Assembly (NCBI RefSeq): GCF_012932425.1
Contig: NZ_JAAIII010000003.1
Coordinates: 310,001 to 374,000, forward strand
Direction of reading: 5' to 3'
Origin: Bifidobacterium oedipodis
GTDB lineage: Bacteria; Actinomycetota; Actinomycetes; Actinomycetales; Bifidobacteriaceae
Length of the DNA stretch: 64,000 bases
Below the pieces are notes generated by a model. The model was not told the origin of the DNA. It saw only the letters and a list, made by a program, of their open reading frames with translations, and searched no databases. The number at the start of each line of letters is the position of its first letter. Within the stretch, counting starts at the first letter, position 1. The position numbers were made by a program, and so were the translations under genes. Below, one piece after another: positions 50,704-61,520 of this stretch.

Positions 50704-51478
50704 AATCTGTAGATCCCTGATCCAGGTGTTCAGTATATTATTCACGGCGATATTATTCATCGTTGCTATAGAATCTGCCTGCCCGAATATCGCTCGAGCG
50801 GAGAACCTGCCCGAAAGCACGCGAATCAATGAGTTTGCTCAAAGCGAAGAAGCGAGGACTCAAACGCTGGCGCTTATGGAAGCTGTTCAAAATAACGGAA
50901 GCCACAAAGCGTCCACGCAGATTGCGATAGGTTACGTCGATAAAGTGCATTATCTACGCTATGACGATTCAGGTGCTATAACAAATACAATCACAGACCC
51001 GCAGGATTATGACTGGGTGGCACCCGTTGAAGTTGCAGGCCGATTAGCGGGAAGGATTACAATCTGGGACAACAAGGGAAATCTGGAGGTGGGGAATTTT
51101 TCTCCCGATATAGAAGAAGCGTCCCTGCTCGACGCTGATGACAGTACCACTCTCGTCAGCGATGGATTTTCCCGTGCATACTATTCGATGGAAAACAGCA
51201 AAATTTCACCGCTCAACGAAGCTGCACGTGCTATTGTCCCTAAAACTGTACAAGTGAAGCAAGGGGACACTGCGATTCGCAAAAACACTCCAGTGGAGAT
51301 TGACGAATCAGCTGGCGGCGGATTCATCAGCATCGCATCTTCCGACACGCTAACGACTACAGATTCTTCGACGAATGCTTTCATGCTAATGGTCGTGTTA
51401 ATTTCCGTGGCGACAGTCCTTGCCCTTATATGCAGAATTCTGCGGCGCGGTTCAAACCGGGGGCACGATAATCAATGA
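50687..51478 (+). CDS. Bitopic membrane protein of the peptidase cassette, unknown family
   Basis: A 263-aa protein. A hydrophobic N-terminal segment (LIQVFSILFTAILFIVAIES, about 11-30) with ARAEN behind it looks like a signal sequence. A mainly polar extracellular part (about 40-225, with VAPVEVAGRLAGRITIWDNKGNLEVGNFSPD) follows. A second transmembrane helix (FMLMVVLISVATVLALICRIL, about 230-250) ends in a basic tail. So the middle part is probably outside and C-terminally anchored. ATG 50687 overlaps the peptidase frame and follows the G10 tract, which may act as its ribosome site. No family recognised. Cotranscription suggests it anchors, activates or is a partner of the peptidase. Confidence 0.8.
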   Translation: MSTFHKICRSLIQVFSILFTAILFIVAIESACPNIARAENLPESTRINEFAQSEEARTQTLALMEAVQNNGSHKASTQIAIGYVDKVHYLRYDDSGAITNTITDPQDYDWVAPVEVAGRLAGRITIWDNKGNLEVGNFSPDIEEASLLDADDSTTLVSDGFSRAYYSMENSKISPLNEAARAIVPKTVQVKQGDTAIRKNTPVEIDESAGGGFISIASSDTLTTTDSSTNAFMLMVVLISVATVLALICRILRRGSNRGHDNQ

Positions 51479-51867
51479 GGAAAAAGCAAATATGGTTCTT
51501 ATGCCTTTGTCTGGCGGCATCTGCGCTCATGTCAAGTTGTGCCGGATCGTCAGGTCAAAACGATGACGTCGGGGCTTATCTCGAATTTCGCGCCTATGTG
51601 GAATCGGGAACCGTCAGAATCGAGTCGCAGGACGAGACGGTTCTCGAAACCCAAGTCAAGGGGGACTGGCTAAAAGTCGCGCCGGACGATTGGCTCGAAA
51701 CCGACAGGCCCTTCACCCTGACCGTTGAACGTAATTCCAAGGGAACGGAAAACGATGTCTCCTGCAAAATCGTATTCAGCGGCCACACGATTGACGAACA
51801 ACGAGTCACCGGATCCGAAGCATCGGTCACATGCCAGTATGACACATGGCGGGATGCAATTCACTGA
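51475..51867 (+). CDS. Small lipoprotein, MmpS-like
   Basis: A 130-aa protein starting at ATG 51475, overlapping the previous stop (ATGA). The signal peptide KKQIWFLCLCLAASALMSSC ends in a lipobox with lipidated Cys22. The mature part is a single beta-type domain: YLEFRAYVESGTVRIE ... DVSCKIVFSGHTIDEQRVTGSEASVTC. The paired Cys residues and the C-I-x-x-x-G ... G-x-x-A-x-V-x-C ending resemble MmpS-like/immunoglobulin-type small secreted proteins of Actinobacteria. Third gene of the cassette. It could be an inhibitor or immunity partner of the peptidase, a guess from position only. Confidence 0.78.
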   Translation: MRKKQIWFLCLCLAASALMSSCAGSSGQNDDVGAYLEFRAYVESGTVRIESQDETVLETQVKGDWLKVAPDDWLETDRPFTLTVERNSKGTENDVSCKIVFSGHTIDEQRVTGSEASVTCQYDTWRDAIH

Positions 51868-51888
51868 CTTACAGGATAACTTAATGGC

Positions 51889-52680
51889 TTACCTGGCAAC
51901 GCGACCGTAAGCTTCGATCTGTACCAGGGCCGCCCACGGCGAAGGATCGTCGGCTTTGACCAGGTCGGAAAGCTTAACCCATTCAACGCCGCGCTCGGCA
52001 ACCGCGAAACGGTGCGGCTGATCGCTTTTCTCCATCGGCAGCTGCATGGTGTGCCCGTTGGAGAAAGTGAGCTTGCCGTTCACCCACCAATTGTCATGCG
52101 GGAAATCAGCACGAGTGACCAACGCGACTTCCTCCAGGTCAACCGGACGACCGAATTCTACGGTGATTTCGGCATCGTCGCGACCATCGTTGCCCCACGT
52201 GGCGAACGGCCAGACACCGTGTGAAGTGTTGGCGGTCACGCCGTCGATGGCGTTGCGGGCGAAGAACACGGCCTCGCCGCGGGTTTCGGCGTTGGCGTGG
52301 GCGTGCGGGAAGCAATCGGTAGCATCATGCTGATCAATGGGATTGGCGGCGAGATTGCGCACTGCTTCCATCTCCCCTGCCGTTGCGGCGCGCAGCGTCA
52401 GCAGATGGCGGCCGGATCCGAAGGCGTTGGGGTTATAAGGCAGCGCAGCGTCACCGCAAGGCACCTCGTAGACGAGCTCGGTACCGGTGAGCAGCACCTG
52501 TGCCTCTTCAACGGCATCATCAACGCGAATGCGCCATTCCTTGCCCGCTTCGGGCACCGTGAACCGGATGCGATCGCCAGGTGTGTAGAACCCATCCCAT
52601 ACCAGAATCGCACGGTCTTCTGCCTGAGTTGAAGCCTTCACCGCTCCAGCCGGATTCTCCACCGTAATGCGCAACACCAT
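51889..52680 (-). CDS. Beta-sandwich (discoidin-like) protein, possible carbohydrate binding
   Basis: A 263-aa cytosolic protein without a signal peptide. The N-terminal half (RIRFTVPEAGKEWRIRVDDAVEEAQVLLTGTELVYEVP) is beta-rich. The C-terminal half (ARNAIDGVTANTSHGVWPFATWGNDGRDDAEITVEFGRPVDLEEVALVTRADFPHDNWWVNGKLTFSNG) has the order expected of an F5/8 type C (galactose-binding-like) fold: DG, WGN, hydrophobic strands. No catalytic residues stand out. It is probably a sugar-binding or accessory protein linked to the adjacent binding-protein and arabinosidase genes. ATG 52680 has AAAGGACTGAACG upstream. Confidence 0.7.
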   Translation of the reverse strand: MVLRITVENPAGAVKASTQAEDRAILVWDGFYTPGDRIRFTVPEAGKEWRIRVDDAVEEAQVLLTGTELVYEVPCGDAALPYNPNAFGSGRHLLTLRAATAGEMEAVRNLAANPIDQHDATDCFPHAHANAETRGEAVFFARNAIDGVTANTSHGVWPFATWGNDGRDDAEITVEFGRPVDLEEVALVTRADFPHDNWWVNGKLTFSNGHTMQLPMEKSDQPHRFAVAERGVEWVKLSDLVKADDPSPWAALVQIEAYGRVAR

Positions 52681-52827
52681 CGTTCAGTCCTTTCGTCAGC
52701 GATTCATGTAACCGCCTTCATACAAGCACGCAAACCGCTCACCCCGATAGTTTGTTGCCAGCATCGGTCATTGCCTATCGAGTGCGGCATTGTTGCGATT
52801 CAGCGCTTCGACAATCAGACAACAAAA

Positions 52828-52853
52828 ATGGGGAACCCTTTCGGATTCCCCAT
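52828..52853 (-). terminator. Terminator of the first binding-protein gene (52916)
   Basis: ATGGGGAACCC and GGATTCCCCAT pair around a TTTC loop, with one wobble. On the minus strand it is followed by TTTTGTTG. Intrinsic terminator 63 nt after the stop. Confidence 0.85.
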
Positions 52854-52915
52854 TCGGCACAAGTCACCACATCAACAAACAGCCAATGCAGCGAACTGTA
52901 TGGACATTAATCGGA

Positions 52916-54265
52916 TTACTCCACAGTGAAGCCTTGGTCAGTACCGAAGGTCTTCAGCGCATCTTGCCAAGCGGCAACACCATCAGCAAGCTTCTGATCG
53001 CCGGTGTAGGACTTACCAATGTAATCGCCGAAGATGGAGCGGGCCTTGACCTCGAAGGGCAGGAACTGGTAGTCAGAGGAGACATTCTTCGCGGATTGAG
53101 CCAACACTTCATTGAACTTCTGTCCACCGAAGTAGTCGATATCCTCACCATCACCATTCTTGACGGTAGTCTTGTTCAGCCAATCAGAGTCTTCCATGGA
53201 CTTGGTATCAGCCGGGAATGCGCCACCATCAACACGGGTCTTGACACCGTCGCCATGGTTCGCATACTCAATGAACTTATAGGCAGCGTCAGCCTTCTTG
53301 GAAGAGGAGAGCACGGCCAGCGAAGAACCACCGTTCTCAGAATTGGTAGCAGAGCCATCAGCGGTCGGGGTCAACGCAACCTTCCACTTGCCGGCACCGT
53401 CGGCCGCGGAACCGACAAGATTGCCCGGCATCCAAGCACCAGTAATCAGCGACGCAATGGTGCCATCAACCATGCCCTTGAACCAATCCTCAGACCAGCC
53501 AGCGGTCTTAGTATCGATCAGGCCTTCGTCCAGCATCTTCTGCCAGAACTCGTTGAACTTGGCCACGTTCTCGTCACCAGTCAGGTTGATGGTGACCTCG
53601 GAGCCATCATCGGAAGTCTTGAACGGAGTGGCACCAGCCAGCCAGGTCATCGAATCATAGAAGCCGGCATCACCGGTATCGGAGGTGATGTAATAGTTGT
53701 CGCCCAGAGCATGAATCTTCTTGGCGGCCTCATAGTATTCGTCCCAGGTCGTCGGCACTTCGGTCACACCGGCCTTATCGAAAACTTCCTTGTTGTAGAA
53801 CAAAGCCATGGGGCCGGAATCCATGGGCAGACCGTACACCTTGCCACCCCACTGCACCGAAGCCCAGGTACCCGGCGTATAGAAGCTGTCATAGCCGGAG
53901 GTTTTGTCAGTGATATCAAGCAGATTGCCCTTGATGGCATACTGCGGAAGTGCATAGTATTCAACCTGTGCCACATCCGGAGCACCGGAGCCAGCTTCAA
54001 TAGCGTTATCGAGCTGGGTGTATTCCTTGGTGTTCTGGCCAACATTTTGCAGGTCGACCTTGATACCAGTTTCCTTTTCGAAGTCCGCAGCCACATTCTT
54101 CAGCGTGGGCTCCCAAGCCCATACGGTGATTTCAGTGACATCGGACTGCTGATCGCCAGACGCGTTGCCGTTGCTGGCATTGTCCGACCCACAGGCCGCG
54201 AGCGGAACCAACATGGCAATGGCACCGCCAAAAGCGATGGCCTTCTTGGCATTATTGAACTTCAT
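52916..54265 (-). CDS. Sugar ABC importer substrate-binding lipoprotein (paralogue A)
   Basis: A 449-aa family 1 binding protein. The lipobox is LAAC, with Cys at residue 25. The mature part has ITVWAWEPTLKNVAADFEKETGI, APDVAQVEYYALPQYA, SFYTPGTWASVQWGGKVYGLPMDSGPMALFYNKEVFDKAG and a Trp-rich sugar-site region. It shares most of these segments with the paralogue at 54763 and the orphan at 16648. ATG 54265 follows GAAGGAGATCAGAACG. It is monocistronic (terminator at 52828, promoter region 54266-54470), in the block with GH51, GH42 and the permeases 61521/62506, which are its likely partners. Confidence 0.93.
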   Translation of the reverse strand: MKFNNAKKAIAFGGAIAMLVPLAACGSDNASNGNASGDQQSDVTEITVWAWEPTLKNVAADFEKETGIKVDLQNVGQNTKEYTQLDNAIEAGSGAPDVAQVEYYALPQYAIKGNLLDITDKTSGYDSFYTPGTWASVQWGGKVYGLPMDSGPMALFYNKEVFDKAGVTEVPTTWDEYYEAAKKIHALGDNYYITSDTGDAGFYDSMTWLAGATPFKTSDDGSEVTINLTGDENVAKFNEFWQKMLDEGLIDTKTAGWSEDWFKGMVDGTIASLITGAWMPGNLVGSAADGAGKWKVALTPTADGSATNSENGGSSLAVLSSSKKADAAYKFIEYANHGDGVKTRVDGGAFPADTKSMEDSDWLNKTTVKNGDGEDIDYFGGQKFNEVLAQSAKNVSSDYQFLPFEVKARSIFGDYIGKSYTGDQKLADGVAAWQDALKTFGTDQGFTVE

Positions 54266-54600
54266 CGTTCTGATCTCCTTCCTGCGACCGCCCGATGATT
54301 GACGACCGCATCCGTTTGCTCCGCGAGCCACACCTTTGAATCCCGCTTCCTACAGGAATGCTATCGAGCATCAAGATAAACGACTCTCAGCAGTGAAGAA
54401 TCGGCAGAACCTCAACGTTCTTTAGCGTATGGTTGCGATAACATGATTTATTATACACAGATATGACGCTTTGCCAACTCTGATGAATGTCGCACGGCAT
54501 GTCGCAGCCATACACAACGAAAAATCACGATGCCACACATGCTTGTCTTTCAGCAAACAATGTCTCTCAATGTCAATACTTCCTCATTGCATAAGCAAAA

Positions 54601-54622
54601 CGGGGCACCCGAAGGCACCCCG
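54601..54622 (-). terminator. Terminator of the second binding-protein gene (54763)
   Basis: On the minus strand CGGGGTGCC-TTCG-GGTGCCCCG, a 9-bp stem including two G-U pairs on a UUCG tetraloop, followed by TTTTGC. The other part of the 497-nt gap 54266-54762 is the promoter region of paralogue A. The half-site GGTTGCGATAACAT there (54430-54443) resembles other operator halves, but I see no gene. Confidence 0.8.
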
Positions 54623-54762
54623 CACGTCTGCAGTCCGGCCCCGGAAGGAGATCAGGGGAGGAAGGGGACCGCAAATCTTGAAATCATGAATCAGTGCCGG
54701 CCATGGGCAGGAGCGCGAGTATTCACATCACGCACCCATCCTTGCACCCGGCCGATTCGTTG

Positions 54763-56124
54763 TTACTTCACTGTGTAGCCCTGCTGCTCGGCGAAGTCCT
54801 TGAGGTTCTTCTCCCAAGCTGCAATGCCGTCCTTCAGCGTGATGGACTTGTCGGTGTAGGCAGCGCCAGCGTCATCGGCATACACACCGCGGGCGTAGAC
54901 CTCGAAGGGCAGGAACTTGTAGCCGGTGGACACATTGGCAGCAGCCTCAGCGAGAGCCTCGTTGAACTTCTGTCCGCCGAAGTACTCATGCGCATTGCCA
55001 TCGGAATCGGTCAGAGCGGTCATGTTCAGGAACTCATCGGAAGACAGGGTGTCGTTGTCGGCCGGGAAGGCACCACCGTCAACGCGGGTCTTGATGCCTT
55101 CAGCGTTGTGGCAGGCATATTCGGCGAACTTGTAAGCTGCTTCAGCCTTGGCCTTGTCGTCGGTCTTGACGAGGGCGAGCGAGGAACCACCGTTCTCGGA
55201 GTTGGTGGTGGAGCCATCAGCGGTCGGCATCTGGGCGATACGCCACTTGCCTTCACCGTCGGGGGCACCGGAAAGCAGGTTGTAAGGCATCCAAGCACCG
55301 GTGAGCAGGGAGGCGATCGAGCCATCGTTGAGGCCCTTGTTCCAATCGTCGGACCAGCCGACGGTCTTGGTGTCGATCAGATCCTCGTCGATAAGCTTCT
55401 GCCAGAAGTCCACGAAGGTGGCAACCTTGTCGTCGGAAGCAAGATTGATGCTGACTTCGGTGCCATCCTTGGAGGTTTCGAACGGCTGAGCGCCGGCCAG
55501 CCAGGTCATCGAATCGAAGAAGCCAGCGTCGCCAGAATCGGAGGTGATGTAGGAGCCGGTTGCCCTGATCTTCTTAGCCGCCTCATAGAACTGATCCCAA
55601 GTCTTGATTTCGTCGGCATTCACGCCAGCCTTGTCGAAGACTTCCTTGTTATAGAACCAAGCCATCGGGCCGGAATCCATCGGCAGGGCATACACGCCAC
55701 CGTTCAAGTTCACGGAGGACCAAGTGCCCGGAGTGTAGAAGTCAGAGAATTTATCCGCGCCAAATTCGCTCATATCCATAATCTGCTCGCGAATCTGATA
55801 CTCAGGCAATGCATAGTATTCGATCTGCACCAAGTCAGGGGCACCGCTACCAGCCTCGATAGCATTGGTCAGAGCGGTGTATTCGTCCTTGTTGGTGCCG
55901 GCATTGGTCACCGTGACCTTAATATCAGGATTTTCCGCCTCGAATCCCTCGACTGTACGCGGCAGAGTGGAGTCCCAAGACCAAACGAGAATCTCAGTCT
56001 TCCCACCATCATTGGAGGAGCCGGCATTATCGTTGCTGGAGGTGTTACCACACGCAGCCATACCAACCAGCATCGCCATAGCACCGGTCAGAGCCACAGC
56101 CTTCTTCATCGCAGTGAACTTCAT
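54763..56124 (-). CDS. Sugar ABC importer substrate-binding lipoprotein (paralogue B)
   Basis: A 453-aa family 1 binding protein. The lipobox is MAAC, with Cys near residue 25, followed by a Ser/Asn/Gly linker. The body has ILVWSWDSTLPRTVEGFEAENPDIKV, GAPDLVQIEYYALPEYQ, DFYTPGTWSSVNLNGGVYALPMDSGPMAWFYNKEVFDKAG. It is the closest paralogue of 52916, likely a local duplication with divergent ligand preference. ATG 56124 follows AAGGAAGGAAGAACG. It is divergent from GH51, sharing a promoter region that carries a 13-bp inverted operator pair. Confidence 0.93.
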   Translation of the reverse strand: MKFTAMKKAVALTGAMAMLVGMAACGNTSSNDNAGSSNDGGKTEILVWSWDSTLPRTVEGFEAENPDIKVTVTNAGTNKDEYTALTNAIEAGSGAPDLVQIEYYALPEYQIREQIMDMSEFGADKFSDFYTPGTWSSVNLNGGVYALPMDSGPMAWFYNKEVFDKAGVNADEIKTWDQFYEAAKKIRATGSYITSDSGDAGFFDSMTWLAGAQPFETSKDGTEVSINLASDDKVATFVDFWQKLIDEDLIDTKTVGWSDDWNKGLNDGSIASLLTGAWMPYNLLSGAPDGEGKWRIAQMPTADGSTTNSENGGSSLALVKTDDKAKAEAAYKFAEYACHNAEGIKTRVDGGAFPADNDTLSSDEFLNMTALTDSDGNAHEYFGGQKFNEALAEAAANVSTGYKFLPFEVYARGVYADDAGAAYTDKSITLKDGIAAWEKNLKDFAEQQGYTVK

Positions 56125-56148
56125 CGTTCTTCCTTCCTTATTACTTTT

Positions 56149-56197
56149 TCTTAAAACGATATAACACCTATTAAGCATGTCTTGTATCGTTTTAAGA
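56149..56197. promoter_or_regulatory. Inverted operator pair between paralogue B and GH51
   Basis: TCTTAAAACGATA at 56149-56161 and its exact complement TATCGTTTTAAGA at 56185-56197. A perfect 13-bp inverted repeat centred in the divergent promoter region, well placed to control both genes at once. Not seen elsewhere in the window. Confidence 0.78.
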
Positions 56198-56317
56198 TAC
56201 AATAACACCAAGGAAATGATTGCGCAACCATTCGGCGTGGCGAATAGCCTTTCCGCCGGATTCGCCATGTATAGGCAATCAGTGCCAATCACTTGGAATG
56301 AAAGGACACCGCCGACC

Positions 56318-57976
56318 ATGAACACCACTGAGCACAGCAACACAGCTAACGTCACTACCAACACCAGCATCAACGACAACGAGACCATTAATGGCACCGC
56401 TACCATTCGAGCAACCCGAGCCAAGGCCGTGGCAGATGTGCCGCCGCGCCTGTTTGGCTCGTTTGTGGAGCATTTGGGCCGATGCGTATATGGCGGCATT
56501 TACGAGCCATCGCATCCCACCGCCGACGAAGACGGTTTCCGCGGCGATGTGCTCGATATGGTCAAGGAACTTGGCGTAACCTGCGTGCGTTACCCCGGTG
56601 GCAACTTCGTCTCCAACTACAACTGGGAGGACGGCACCGGCCCGCGCGACCAGCGCCCGGTGCGCCGTGACTTAGCTTGGCACACCACCGAAACCAACGA
56701 AGTGGGTATTGACGATTTCTACCGTTGGAGCCAAAAGGCCGGCACCGAAATCATGCTGGCGGTCAATATGGGCACCCGAGGCCTGCACGCGGCGTTGGAA
56801 GAATTGGAATACGTCAACGGTGCCCCTGGCACTGCACTGGCCGACCGTCGTGTGGCCAATGGTATTCCCGAACCGATGGGTATCCGCATGTGGTGCATCG
56901 GCAACGAAATGGACGGCCCTTGGCAGGTGGGTCACATGGACCCCCAAACCTACGCCACCGAAGTCGAACGTGTGGCTCATGCCATGAAACTGGCGGAATC
57001 CGGCCTTGAACTTGTGGCCTGTGGCTCATCCAGCGCACATATGCCCACGTTCGGCACTTGGGAGCGCACCGTGCTCACCCGCGCCTGGGAGCATCTTGAT
57101 TTTGTTTCGGCCCACGCCTATTACTACGATCGCGGCGCAAAAAGCTTCCAAGACTTCCTGTGCTCGGCAGAAGACATGACCGGCTTCATCAACACGGTGG
57201 CGGCATGTGCCGACGAAGCCAAAGCCGCCAATCATGGTTCAAAGGATATTGCCATCAGCTTCGATGAGTGGGGCGTGTGGTATTCCGATGTCTGGAACAA
57301 GCAGGAGGCTGACTGGAAGGCCGCCGCTGGCGAGGGGCTGCACCCGGAGCCTTGGCCCAAGGCGCCGCACCTGCTGGAAGATATCTATACCGCTGCCGAC
57401 GCGGTGGTCGAAGGTTCCCTGATGATTACGCTGCTGAAGCACTGCGATCGCGTGCGTTCGGCTTCCCGCGCTCAGCTGGTTAACGTCATTGCCCCGATTA
57501 TGGCCGAGCCGAACGGTGGCCCGGCTTGGCGGCAGACCGTGTTTTATCCGTTTGCCGAAGCAGCGCACCATGCGCGCGGCACAGCATTCGCACCCATTAT
57601 CGACTCCCCCACCGTGCACACCGAATCATATGGCGACGTGCCGGCCATCGACGCGGTAGTCACCTGGGACGAACAGACTCGCACTGGCCTGCTGCTTGCC
57701 GTCAATCGCGACGAAACCAACGCGCATGATGTGACTATCGACATCAGTGACATCGTGCGCAGCATCGACGGCTCTCCCGCCGCTGCAACAACAGGCGACA
57801 CCATCACCGTGACCCGCACTCAGCTGCTGCATGATGACGACCCCTACCGCACCAATACGACTAAGGCCCCTCAAACCGTGGTGCCGCAAGAGTTCACAGT
57901 GACCGCAGATGCGCAGGGCCACCTGTCATGCACTCTGCCCTTTATTTCTTGGGCGGCGATTGAATTTACTGCCTGA
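56318..57976 (+). CDS. GH51 alpha-L-arabinofuranosidase
   Basis: A 552-aa cytosolic enzyme that removes terminal alpha-L-arabinofuranose from arabino-oligosaccharides. After a Thr/Asn-rich leader of about 25 residues, FGSFVEHLGRCVYGGIYEP and CVRYPGGNFVSNYNWEDG open the TIM barrel. The acid/base is Glu197 in MWCIGNEMDGPWQ, the nucleophile Glu317 in ISFDEWGVWY. The C-terminal jelly roll ends with SWAAIEF. ATG 56318 has GAAAGGA about eleven bases upstream; the frame is open to 56177 but no better start is seen. Divergent from paralogue B. A convergent-type hairpin follows. Confidence 0.94.
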   Translation: MNTTEHSNTANVTTNTSINDNETINGTATIRATRAKAVADVPPRLFGSFVEHLGRCVYGGIYEPSHPTADEDGFRGDVLDMVKELGVTCVRYPGGNFVSNYNWEDGTGPRDQRPVRRDLAWHTTETNEVGIDDFYRWSQKAGTEIMLAVNMGTRGLHAALEELEYVNGAPGTALADRRVANGIPEPMGIRMWCIGNEMDGPWQVGHMDPQTYATEVERVAHAMKLAESGLELVACGSSSAHMPTFGTWERTVLTRAWEHLDFVSAHAYYYDRGAKSFQDFLCSAEDMTGFINTVAACADEAKAANHGSKDIAISFDEWGVWYSDVWNKQEADWKAAAGEGLHPEPWPKAPHLLEDIYTAADAVVEGSLMITLLKHCDRVRSASRAQLVNVIAPIMAEPNGGPAWRQTVFYPFAEAAHHARGTAFAPIIDSPTVHTESYGDVPAIDAVVTWDEQTRTGLLLAVNRDETNAHDVTIDISDIVRSIDGSPAAATTGDTITVTRTQLLHDDDPYRTNTTKAPQTVVPQEFTVTADAQGHLSCTLPFISWAAIEFTA

Positions 57977-58032
57977 AGCAGGCTACCACAAAACTAAAGG
58001 AAACAGTCCAAACAAACGCAACCGTTCAAACT

Positions 58033-58090
58033 GAACCGAAGCCAATTCAAGCCGATTCAAGCCAAATCCGAACCGAACTGGCTTCGGCTC
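58033..58090. terminator. Bidirectional hairpin between GH51 and lacI
   Basis: GAACCGAAGCCAATTC (58033-58048) and GAACTGGCTTCGGCTC (58075-58090) form a 16-position stem with two imperfect positions. It is placed between convergent gene ends. Confidence 0.6.
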
Positions 58091-58107
58091 AGACAACGTC
58101 AGTGCGT

Positions 58108-59136
58108 TCAGCACGGACTGGATTCTCGATACACCAGCTCAATGGGTGCCTCAATCATTGAGGCACCCGCACGTGTACCTGATTCGATTTGTTGAATCAC
58201 TGATTCCACAGCCAAGCGTGCAATCTCCCGTTTGCTCGGATCTACCGTGGTTAGCGATGGAATCATGAATTCGGATTCTTCCACATTATCAAATCCGACT
58301 ACGCGCACTTTTGCCGGCACATCCACACCACATGCGCGCAATTGGCGCAATACACCCCACGCCAAGCAGTCATTCAAAGCGAAAACCGCATCAAACTCCA
58401 ACTGATCCGCCAACATGCGTCTCACGGCATCGGCACCATCCCGACTGCCCCATCCGTCGGTTTCCACAATTAATTGTGGATCATAGGCAACGCCCGCCTG
58501 TGCTAAAGCGTCACGGTACCCTTGCGTTCGAATCACACCGGATGATTGCTCACTGCGTGTGCCGCGGACGCCACCGACCACGGCAATTCTGCGACATCCA
58601 GCATCCAGTAAATGCTGGGTCATCATCGCCGCGCCACGAGCATTGGCAATCACCACATGAGGAGCAGACACATCAAACAAACGTTCACCAAGCACCACCA
58701 GAGGAATGTCATTATCCAGCAGATGTACATCGGCCTGCCGCATCATCAGCGGGCTGAGAATCAAGCCATCAGTGGTATGGCTGCCCATGGAATTTACGCT
58801 GTCAAGCTCGCGCTCACGATTATTAGTCGTGGATTCCACAATCACGCCGTATCCGCGCAACCGCGCTTCTGCCAGCACATCCTCTGCAAGTTCGGAGAAA
58901 TACACCTGCTTTAGATCGGGAATCGACAGCTTAATCAGATGAGTACGCCCCGAACGCAGGTTACGGGCTGAGGAATTGACCTGATAGCCGAGGCGTTCAA
59001 TGGCCGAGGCGATACGCTCGCGCATATCATCAGTCATGTATGGCCGATTATTGAGGTAATTCGACACCGAGGCCACGGATACACCGGCAGCGTGAGCCAC
59101 ATCTGCCATAGTGATTCGCGACGAACGCCGTGCCAT
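58108..59136 (-). CDS. LacI-family regulator of the arabinose/galactose block
   Basis: A 342-aa repressor with HTH ITMADVAHAAGVSVASVSNYLNNRPYMTDDMRERIASAIERLGYQ, hinge NSSARNLRSGRTH, and sensor domain through VRVVGFDNVEESEFMIPSLTTVDPSKREIARLAVE. ATG 59136 has AAGGAGGTGTT directly upstream. The palindrome TATGCG-N4-CGCATA at 59184-59199 is its probable own operator. A perfect 11-bp hairpin (58144-58168) lies inside its last codons. Between GH51 and GH42, it likely controls one or both. Confidence 0.9.
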   Translation of the reverse strand: MARRSSRITMADVAHAAGVSVASVSNYLNNRPYMTDDMRERIASAIERLGYQVNSSARNLRSGRTHLIKLSIPDLKQVYFSELAEDVLAEARLRGYGVIVESTTNNRERELDSVNSMGSHTTDGLILSPLMMRQADVHLLDNDIPLVVLGERLFDVSAPHVVIANARGAAMMTQHLLDAGCRRIAVVGGVRGTRSEQSSGVIRTQGYRDALAQAGVAYDPQLIVETDGWGSRDGADAVRRMLADQLEFDAVFALNDCLAWGVLRQLRACGVDVPAKVRVVGFDNVEESEFMIPSLTTVDPSKREIARLAVESVIQQIESGTRAGASMIEAPIELVYRESSPC

Positions 59137-59183
59137 AACACCTCCTTGAAATGCTGATAACCATACCAATGCCACGACTATTC

Positions 59184-59199
59184 TATGCGCACACGCATA
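59184..59199. promoter_or_regulatory. Operator candidate TATGCGCACACGCATA upstream of lacI
   Basis: Perfect inverted repeat, TATGCG and CGCATA around CACA, 48 nt before the lacI start. Probable autoregulation. Confidence 0.65.
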
Positions 59200-59223
59200 A
59201 TAATGTGCTCTGTCAATAAAACG

Positions 59224-59252
59224 CGAGAAGGGCCCTAACCGGGACCCTTCTC
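59224..59252 (-). terminator. Terminator of the GH42 gene
   Basis: GAGAAGGG and CCCTTCTC form an 8-bp stem, extended by an inner CCC/GGG. On the minus strand it is followed by GCGTTTTATT. It lies 44 nt after the GH42 stop. Confidence 0.8.
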
Positions 59253-59295
59253 ACTAGTGTTACCGACCTATTTTTGCAGGTTCAGCAGCTCACTG

Positions 59296-61389
<2,094 letters not shown>

Positions 61390-61520
61390 TTATCAAATGC
61401 GTATGTTGCGTTTGTTGTTGCTACCGAGCGATAACAGCCTGACACGGCGGCACTTGCACAATATGCAGCAAAGCAAACACCTGCATGACGCTTCCTTTCC
61501 TCATAGACTGCGAATTTCAA

